DNA of 64,000 nt from Callorhinus ursinus (taxonomy: Eukaryota; Chordata; Mammalia; Carnivora; Otariidae). The notes under the pieces were generated by a model. It saw only the letters and a list, made by a program, of their open reading frames with translations. It was not told the DNA's origin and did not search any database. Shown here one piece after another: positions 56,831-64,000 of the stretch; position 1 is the stretch's first letter, and every line of letters starts with the position of its first letter. A program made the position numbers and the translations under genes. The stretch covers positions 16,684,109-16,748,108 of the forward strand of contig NW_020313005.1 of NCBI RefSeq assembly GCF_003265705.1, written 5' to 3'.

Positions 56831-57705
56831 CACTAGTAAAAAGGCCAATAACCCAATTTTGAAATGACCAAAGAATCTGAATAGATATTTCTCCACAGAA
56901 GATATACAAATGGCAAATAAGCATAAGAAAGATGTTCAGCATCACTATCACTAGGGAAATACAAATCCAAACCATAATATCACTTTACACCCACTAGAAT
57001 GACTATCATAAAAAGGAGAGATAATAACAAATGTTGAAGAGGAAGTAGAGACATTGGAACACTTATATAAGTGTAAAATAGTGCAGCTGCTTTCAAAAAA
57101 AAAAAAGTCTGGTAAGCTCCTCAAAGGTTCAAACATAATTACCTTATGATCCAGCAGTTTCACTCCTATTCATATGCCCAAGAGTAATAAAAACATATGT
57201 CCACACACACACACACACACACACTTAAACATCAGTGTTTATAGCAACATTATTCATAATGGTTAAAAAGTAGAAACTGCCCAAATGTACAATTGATGAA
57301 TGGGTACATGGGTAAGTGGATGAATGGATAGGTAAAGTATGGTATACCCATATAAGGGAATATTATTCAGCAATAAAAATAAATGAAGTACTGTTACAAC
57401 ATGGATGAGCCTTGAAAAGGAAAGCCAAATGAAAGAAGCTACTTACAAAAGACCACATATTGTACAACTTCATTTTTATGAAATGTCCAGAATAGGCATA
57501 TCTATAAGAAAGAAAGTAGATTAGTGATTACCAGGAGATGGGTTGGGGAGATTGGGGATAATTGCTAAAAGATAGAGTTTCTTTTTCAGGGTGATTAATA
57601 ATGTTCTAATTGATTGTGATAATAGTTGTGCAACTTTGTGAATATACTAAAATCCACTGAATTATACACATTAAATGGATGAATATATTATATGAATATA
57701 CAAAA
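56831..57705 (+). mobile_element. Old L1 (L1M-type) 3' portion
   Basis: 'ccaataacccaattttgaaa', 'gatatttctccacagaagat', 'atcactagggaaatacaaat', 'cactttacacccactagaat', 'gaatattattcagcaataaa', 'accacatattgtacaacttc' and 'ccactgaattatacacatta' follow the end of ORF2 and the 3' UTR of an old L1. No usable reading frame. It is older than the copy at 47471. Confidence 0.92.
57202..57224. repeat. (CA)n microsatellite
   Basis: About 11 CA units that have expanded inside the old L1 fragment. Confidence 0.95.
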
Positions 57706-58829
57706 CAGCCAGAAAGCAACCGGAATTCATGGACAGTGGTTATCCCAAGATATCACCAAAACATTTGTGATGCACATTGATTCCCTTCTTCCTTCTTCTT
57801 TCTTAATCCCTTAGAATGGCTCTGGAAAAGGCAGCAATTATGTTTGTACATGCTGCCTTGCAAGATGGAAGCAAGCTTATATACAGTTTTTTCATCTCTT
57901 GTCTGCATGGGGAAATTTTAGATGTTGGGGACTGATAATAGCTTAGAGCAAATTCCCAGCTGGTCGCAGCATGTTTGGACTGGCTTTCAGGATTGGAATT
58001 CATCAGGAACTTTTGTGTTTGGTGCTGTCTGTAGGATTATATCTTTATTGATCCTGCCTGCCTGTGACCAATGGGAACTATGTGGAAATGATAAAGCCCT
58101 TTGGAAAGAAAATTCAGAATCTGGTGAAAACATAACCAGGTCCCACTAGGGGAGGATGAAGCATGTGTGTGGAGTCTGTTCAATACAAGACAACAACCAT
58201 TCCTTGTTTTCCCTGTTCAATTAGAAGAATGTTCAATTGCCTTAGCTGTAAGCAGCCCCTAGGGATAAATACGGCTTTCCCCCAATTGCTTAGACAACTG
58301 GTTCCTTTGGGAATCAACCATGAATTGATTGCAGCCATACCTGACGAATATCCTCTAATTTATATTAAAAAGTTGGTATGGCACTGTGAGATTCTGCGCA
58401 GCCGCAGAGTTGTCCAGACACCTGATAGGCTGAGATATTGGAAGGACTTCTTTTTGTAAGCCAGAAGAGAAAGGGGCCATATGGCTTCTCAGTATTTCAG
58501 TATTTATAACAAAGGATACTGCATTTATTTATCAGGTAAAATTTCACTGATATAATGTATACAATACTTCCTAATTAAGAGTCACTTTTTGGTAACTGTT
58601 AAAATATAGGAGATGAATATTATAGGAAACATTAAATGCCAGAAATTGACAGTATGAATATACTCTAGAGCTTTCTACCTTGATCTTCAGTTTTCTCATC
58701 TATTAAAAAAGCAAGTATTTAGGCCGGATGAGCTTTAAAGCCAATTACAAACCTAATATTCAGAAGTTATGTAAGTCCATGAAAAACCATAGTGTTTTCT
58801 GTTTCTTTAACCAGGTCTTGATTTATTCA
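57706..58829. other. Unassigned sequence with a 98-codon open frame
   Basis: No named repeat. A forward frame at 58163-58459 (MCVESVQYKTTTIPCF... ending ...LRYWKDFFL) is the most protein-like in the A/T-rich half, but I do not recognise it. It has no Kozak-like context or splice signals that I can defend. The block could be an unrecognised old LTR/ERV-derived repeat. A weak MIR-like trace is at 58660-58780. Confidence 0.35.
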
Positions 58830-59705
58830 TTATGTAACAATACATAATGAGCATTTACTATATGTTGGCCACAGTGCCAAGAACTGCGCCCACAGAAGGG
58901 GTCCTCACGGAGTGGGCAGGAGAAAATAAGCAAAGAAATACACAATTTATAAAGTCTAATGATTACACCAAAGGAAATAAACAGGTGATGTGATGGAACG
59001 GAACAGAGGCGCAAGTAAAGCTTTATTTTAGGATGGGCGTATAAGGGAAGGCTTCTCTGGGGAGGTGATATCTGACTCAGGACTGAAGAAAGGGAACAAG
59101 TCAGTCATTCGAAGCTTTGAGAGACACAATGGGTGGAGGACAGCAAGTTCACAGGCCCTGAGAGGAGCAGAAAGAAGACATGGGATAAGAACATGGTCAC
59201 CAAGTCAGAGATGGTGAAGGGAAGCTGGAGATGTAAACAGTAGTTAGACTATGAAAGGCCTTGGAAACCAGAGCAGGCAGATTAATATTTATACCAGGAG
59301 AATAAAGATTTTTAACCTGAGTTACATTTAAGAATGATCACTAGCTATTTTGTGGAAGATGAATTTGGGAGGTGAAACTGGAAACAGAGGCCAGCCGGGA
59401 GGCTATTGTATATGTCAAGGTGATAGTGGCGGCATCTTGGACAACAGTAGTGGCAGCAGAGTTGGAGAAGAGGGGGCAAATTTTAAAAACATACTGGACA
59501 AAAAAACAAATAAAACATGGTGATGGATGGGAAGTTGGGGTGAGAGAATAGAAGGAAAAAATGGATGAGCCTGTGGGTGGATGTCTGGTACCATCGACCA
59601 GATAAGGAAGAGCTGGGAGAAGCATGTCTGAAGGTTGGGGACAGATGGAGGACAAAGGCCAAAAGATCTGTTGGGGATGTACAAAGTTTGTGCAGGGATT
59701 TCCTC
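58830..59705 (-). repeat. L2 LINE, long 3' portion
   Basis: Long reverse L2 match: 'gagcatttactatatgttgg', 'ccacagtgccaagaactgcg', 'gaaggcttctctggggaggt', 'gatatctgactcaggactga', 'ttcacaggccctgagaggag', 'gactatgaaaggccttggaa', 'gccgggaggctattgtatat' and 'gggaagttggggtgag'. The reverse open frames over 59341-59744 are by-products of this repeat. Confidence 0.87.
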
Positions 59706-59955
59706 AGAAATAGAAGTTGAGCTAGCACATGCATTGTTCTGCATGCAAGTCCAATGCTAAAATGGCTTTCTACTCTGTCAAAGTACAGTAATCCAACTGG
59801 GACAAGGAGTGAGAGGTGGAAAGGTAATGTATTCAGGGTACATACACTATGTCACATCTAAATGCAGCAGAACCGCACTAACAGGGGTGATTTAAAGACC
59901 TTCCATCTATAATTTTGGGGAAGTTAAAGTACCTATAGTTAAAAATAGAAAGCAG

Positions 59956-60153
59956 GGGGGCGCCTGGGTGGCTCAGTCAGTTAAGCAGCTGCCTTCGGCT
60001 CAGGTCATGATCCCAGGGTCCTGGGATCGAGCCCCGCATCCGGCTCCCTGCTCGGCGGAGAGCCTGCTTCTCCCTCTCCCTCTGTCTGCCGCTGTGCCTA
60101 CTTGTGCGCTCTCTCTCTCTCTCTGTTAAATAAATAAATAAAAATCTTTAAGA
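59956..60153 (+). repeat. Can-SINE (tRNA-Lys-derived)
   Basis: Complete young copy: 'ggggcgcctgggtggctcag', 'gatcccagggtcctgggatc', 'ccctgctcggcggagagcct' and 'taaataaataaataaaaatc'. A 15-bp duplication, aaaaatagaaagcag, is at 59941-59955 and 60154-60168. Confidence 0.97.
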
Positions 60154-60243
60154 AAAAATAGAAAGCAGAAGGGAAAGTTCTCATCACTTTCTAATTATTA
60201 AATTTCTTTCCTAAAGTCTGGATGCTCAGCCTTCTGTATTTTA

Positions 60244-60426
60244 TTTTATTTAAGATTTTGTTTATTTATTTGTCAGAGAGAGAGAGAGAGAGCACAAGCA
60301 GGGGGAGCAGCAGACAGAGGGAGAAGCAGACTCTCTGCTGAGCAGGGAGCCTGATGACGGACTCCATCCCAATAAGGACCTGACCCGAAGGCAGACGCTT
60401 AACTGACTGAGCCGCCCAAGTATCCC
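60244..60426 (-). repeat. Can-SINE with internal deletion
   Basis: Reverse copy 'aagattttgtttatttattt', (GA)n, 'gcagggagcctgatgacgga', head 'gagccgcccaagtatccc'. The 'cccaataaggacctgacc' section shows a deletion in the middle of the element. A 16-bp duplication, agccttctgtatttta, is at 60228-60243 and 60427-60442. Confidence 0.95.
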
Positions 60427-60539
60427 AGCCTTCTGTATTTTAAAAATGTTTTCATATAAGCACATTTTAAAAAATAATTTTCTATCCCCTGTATCTATGA
60501 CAGTTTCCTCTTACCTCCCCCAGGACAAATCTCAAACTA

Positions 60540-60656
60540 TTTTCTTTTTTTTTTAATTCAATCTTTTATTATCTATGAAGAAGAAATAAAGGTGTTTTCC
60601 TTATTTTTCTTTTTGTTTGTTTCTTTATTTCTTTTTCTTTCTTTCTTTTTTTCCCC
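60540..60656. repeat. T/C-rich low-complexity stretch
   Basis: Two pyrimidine-rich runs ('ttttctttttttttttaatt' and 'ttctttatttctttttcttt') separated by an A/G-rich bit. The Lys/Arg-rich reverse frame over it is an artefact of composition. Confidence 0.8.
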
Positions 60657-61020
60657 CGGATTAACCTTGTGGCAATACAGGTAGTTATGGACTTGATAAT
60701 AGGAAGGCAAACATGAATGCTTTTTCCACTGTTTTCACAGACATTATTGTATCCTGAATAGTGACTTTCATACAGAGTCAATGGTAAGGACAGAAGTGAA
60801 GAGAGACTTGCCCGAATATTTGCTCCTGGAGGTAGGAAAGCCCCTTCTACCGTATGAAGGTACCCTGACCAGAGCTCAGTCAGTTCCTAATGGTAATTGT
60901 GATGTCAGTTTCTTGGGAGATAATTTTGTTCTCTGCCATTCAGCTGATCCTGACCAGAAATGAACCTCTTTGTTGACTGGTGTCATTTCCTCTTGAGAAC
61001 GAAAGGCTAGTAAGATTTTA

Positions 61021-61094
61021 TTTTATTTTATTTTATTTTATTTATTTATTTGTTTGTTTGTTTATGTATTTATTTATTTATTTATTTATTTATT
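61021..61094 (-). mobile_element. Tail-only retro-insertion
   Basis: 74 bp of TTTTA, TTTA and TTTG units, with no SINE or LINE body, flanked by a perfect 16-bp duplication, ggctagtaagatttta, at 61005-61020 and 61095-61110. The unit content matches the TAAA-rich tail of Can-SINEs in reverse orientation, so this looks like an insertion truncated to its tail. The alternative is local repeat expansion between a duplicated segment. Confidence 0.8.
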
Positions 61095-61219
61095 GGCTAG
61101 TAAGATTTTAAAGGTTGGAAGCTAGGGAAAATATTCCTGGACCTTCAGCTGGGACAGAAGTTTTCAAAACCTGTTTTCTTTTGTCACTCAGAGCTGACTC
61201 AGTGTTCAGGAGCATTGTG

Positions 61220-61460
61220 CTTCAGAAGTAAAATGTCTTGGCAATGTGTCTTAACTCCATCACTTGTCAGCTGTGTGGTCTGGGACAGTTTATTTCATTC
61301 TTCTTATCTCTAGTTTTACCTCTTTATCAGTTGGGAAATATAAAAACCTATGTGACAGTTGCATCTGTATGACTTACTTCACAGGGATATTATAAAGATC
61401 ATGAGAAATAAAGGATATGCTAACCCTTAGAAAATGTTATACACAATATATGCATAACAG
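61220..61460 (+). repeat. MIR SINE
   Basis: 'taactccatcacttgtcagc', 'tgtgtggtctgggacagttt', 'gggaaatataaaaaccta', 'cagggatattataaagatca' and 'gagaaataaaggatatg' follow the forward MIR order. Confidence 0.75.
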
Positions 61461-62009
61461 TATACCTGATGCTGGGGAAGGAGATGAGCTATGACATTTT
61501 CTAAACATGATGACTATAGTAGACTACATTGTACAGCTGCCAATGGCCCATTTTTTGAAAGAGCTTAAAGTCCCAGTTTATCTTAACTCTGTTTGCTGCT
61601 CTTGGCATCTGCTCACACCCCTCTCTTGGTGAGCAGAAGGGTGGGGGTGTGGTTTGGAGGAGAATCTGAAGAGAGGGAAATAGATCAGGCTAAGATTAGA
61701 GATTGGGTGGGTATGTAAGTTTAGGGCAGACAGCTCCCTGGTCCAGCATCTGGCTGGTAGAACTCTCAATAGAAATCCTCAGGGCTGAAGCCAATGAACT
61801 GCAGAGCTGATTTTTGAAGTTTGGCTCTGGTCTATCCAGAAATTTCTTGTGAAATTCCTGCCAGAATTGGAGCTGATATCTGAGCAGAAGCAACCTTGAG
61901 GAGACCTACACCCAAGTGGAAAGAAAAGGGAAGTGTATTTTAGGTGAGAGCATAAGCACTAGTATGTAAATGTGATTTTAGGTACAAGTCCAAGTGCAGT
62001 GTCTGACCA
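61461..62009. other. Non-coding, unassigned
   Basis: Nothing recognised. The short reverse frames over 61578-61893 have no family features. Confidence 0.4.
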
Positions 62010-62742
62010 CCACTGCCCATCTCCGCTACAACCACTCTGGCAGGCTGGGATTATTACAATTGCTTCCTGACTATCCTCTGGCTGCTACCCCTGTCCCCTA
62101 CAATCTGTTCTCAACATAGCACCCTTTGTGATATCAGATTATATTGATTGTCTGCTCATAGTGTCACAATGGCTTTCCATTCCACTCAGTAAATGCCCAA
62201 ATCCTAGTGAGTTCTATATCTTCTAGAATCCCCCCCGCCCCCGCCACACACACACACAACCAATTCCTCTTTACTTCTACCCCTATTCCCCCCCTTGTTC
62301 ACTGTTACAGCCACCCTGATTGCTTTGCTATTCTGTGGATGCCCCAGGCACACTCTGGTCTCAGGGCATTTGCTATGGCTTTCTAAAACATTTTTTCCCT
62401 AGATATTTGCATGGCTAGCCCCCTCAGCTGCTTTAAATCTTTGTTTAATTTTCACCTTCTCAATGAAGCCTACCCTGACAATGATATTTTAAAATTATAG
62501 ACTTCCCTCCAGTCCCTGTCCCCTTACCTTTCTCTATTTGAAAAGTTTTCTATAATATTTAATATCATTTAAAAAGCTGTCTAGTTGGCTTATTTATTAT
62601 GTCATCGATTATGGCTTGCCCGCATCTTCTAGAATAGAATATATGAGGACAAGGATCTTTGCCTGTTTTGTTTATGGGTGTAACCAAGGCAGCTAGAACA
62701 CCTGGACATTGTAGACATGATAAATATTTGTTGAATGACTGA
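62010..62742 (+). repeat. L2 LINE, 3' portion
   Basis: Very clear forward L2: 'tcctgactatcctctggctg', 'ctacaatctgttctcaacat', 'caatggctttccattccact', 'ggtctcagggcatttgctat', 'agatatttgcatggctagcc', 'gaagcctaccctgacaatga' and 'taaatatttgttgaatgact'. A C-rich/(CA)n patch (62228-62259) has expanded inside it. Confidence 0.92.
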
Positions 62743-62761
62743 GAGCAGAAGTCACAGAGTA

Positions 62762-62962
62762 GGGCGCCTGAGTGGCTCAGTCATTAAGCTTCTGCCTTTG
62801 GCTCAGGTCATGATCCCAGGGTCCTGGGATCGAGCCCCACATCGGGCTCCCTGCTCGGCGGGAAGCCTGCTTCTCCCTCTCCCACTCCCCCTGCTTGTGT
62901 TCCTGCTCTTGCTGTCTCTCTCTCTCTGTCAAATAAATAAATAAAATCTTTAAAAAAAAAAA
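62762..62962 (+). repeat. Can-SINE (tRNA-Lys-derived)
   Basis: Complete young copy: 'gggcgcctgagtggctcagt', 'gatcccagggtcctgggatc', 'ctgctcggcgggaagcctgc' and 'caaataaataaataaaatct', then A12. Flanks 'agaagtcacagagta' (62747-62761) and 'agaaatcacagagta' (62963-62977) form a 15-bp duplication with one mismatch. Confidence 0.97.
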
Positions 62963-62977
62963 AGAAATCACAGAGTA

Positions 62978-64000
62978 ACCCAGGAGCTAGACAAGCATAG
63001 TGAAGAGGCATATGACAGACAAGGCCTTTTCCCTTTATCACGCCCTTCCCCAAACTCATCCCTCTTTCTCTCCTTTCTCAGCTCTCTCTCACCTCTCCTG
63101 GGACCAACTTTGCCCCACCTGGTGTGAGCATCCACTGTGGAGGTTGGCTGAGGCAGGCAAAAGGCCTGAACTTGAATGAATTTCACTGTTAGGTCACAGA
63201 TATACTCACAAATAAATACGCATCCAAAACTGGCACAAGCAAATGAGTCATATGCCCTTGAAATCTACATTTTTGGGAGACCAGGTATTTCTTCCCTGTT
63301 GTGTCCATTCCTCCCTATTTTACTTGTAGAAAACTTAACATTTTGGAATTATATGCACAGCCTGCAGCTCAACCTTGTGCACATCATCAGAAGTAACAAA
63401 TCTGATTTCCTTCAGAGTGGGACCACTTTTGAGAAGCAGTTAAATGTCACAGAAATTCAAGTCTGACATACAAGCTAAAGGATCAAGCTGATAATACCTA
63501 TTTGGATCAGAGCCAAAATAATTACAAAGGCTTGAGGCTAGGTTTCTGGTCTGAAACCTGTGACAATACTCAAAGGGAGCTATAGATGCCCAGAACTGTG
63601 GTTGTGCTATCAATGGAATAAGTACTTATACTGTCAAAGTGACTACGTTGACAAACAGTACTCATGGGTGTCTTCTGAGAATTGAATTTCTCAAAAAATC
63701 ATTATTCTACCATCATAACTCCTGCATTTTATAGAATTCACAAGCCATCTGAATTTAAGTTTCTGCATTTGTGGAATGGGAAGAAAGATTTCTTTCCACA
63801 TCGTGGTAGGAAAATGGGAGTATGAGGAGCAGAAGGTATACCTGTCACAGTTCCACCAAAGAAAGGTAACCATATCAACCATGAATCCTTTTTTTTTTTT
63901 ATCCTGAAATAAAATAGTCATGGGGCCAGAGAATGAAAATACACTGTTTTTCTTGCTTTTCCTTTTTCTGCACATCCCCCACCTCCTCCTTTGTCATTGA
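62978..64000. other. Non-coding, unassigned
   Basis: No exon or named repeat. A T12 run is at 63889-63900. The frame at 63176-63466 (96 codons) has no recognisable family features. Confidence 0.45.

Noticed and set aside
59341..59744. Three reverse frames of 83-109 codons
   Set aside because: They lie wholly inside a clear L2 copy.
1..64000. CRISPR arrays, operons, phage or plasmid systems
   Set aside because: No spaced identical repeats, no dense gene strings and no bacterial-type signals. The repeat content is mammalian throughout.

Overview
This is a stretch of nuclear DNA from a carnivoran mammal, most likely an arctoid (the bear, seal and weasel branch) rather than a dog or cat. The evidence is nine tRNA-Lys-derived Can-SINEs. 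The young ones begin GGGCGCCTGGGTGGCTCAG and carry a body reading CCCAGGGTCCTGGGATCGAG with a TCTCCCTCTCCC-type pyrimidine tract and a TAAATAAATAAA tail, which is the layout I recall for bears, pinnipeds and mustelids. Carnivore L1 3' ends and many older mammalian repeats (L2, MIR, MLT1-type LTRs, hAT/Charlie fossils) agree with this.

I find no protein-coding gene, no functional RNA gene, no CpG island and no CRISPR or phage-like system. The longest open frames (about 165 codons) have no recognisable domains and look like chance frames in GC-richer sequence. The only readable protein homology is the broken reverse-transcriptase reading frame (ORF2) of an L1 at 47471-48865. The window is therefore intergenic or intronic. 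One A/T-rich block, ending at a well-formed polyadenylation signal (33318-33323), could be a terminal exon or 3' UTR.

Layout: 1-3600 is mostly old L2-like sequence. 3600-29000 is richer in G+C, with few young repeats (three Can-SINEs), scattered MIRs, an MLT1-type LTR, a 38-base C run, and several repeat-poor blocks that look like candidate regulatory sequence (18000-18740, 20500-20990, 24720-24930). 27500-28170 is a row of three hAT DNA-transposon fossils. 29000-64000 is A/T-rich and LINE-rich: many L2 pieces in both orientations, three larger L1 3' fragments, a 119-bp L1 stub with an 18-bp target-site duplication, and a cluster of four short retro-insertions at 59956-62962.

Nothing here amounts to a new biological system. 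The items most worth checking are a perfect 22-bp palindrome (42852-42873), the C38 run (9215-9252), a tail-only retro-insertion with a 16-bp duplication (61005-61110), a head-to-head Can-SINE pair (59956-60426), a 13-bp inverted repeat at the centre of a repeat-free block (18353-18440), a G-quadruplex motif (23014-23040) and the candidate 3' end at 33.3 kb. Repeat family names come from memory of consensus sequences; boundaries of old repeats are good to about 20-50 bases.
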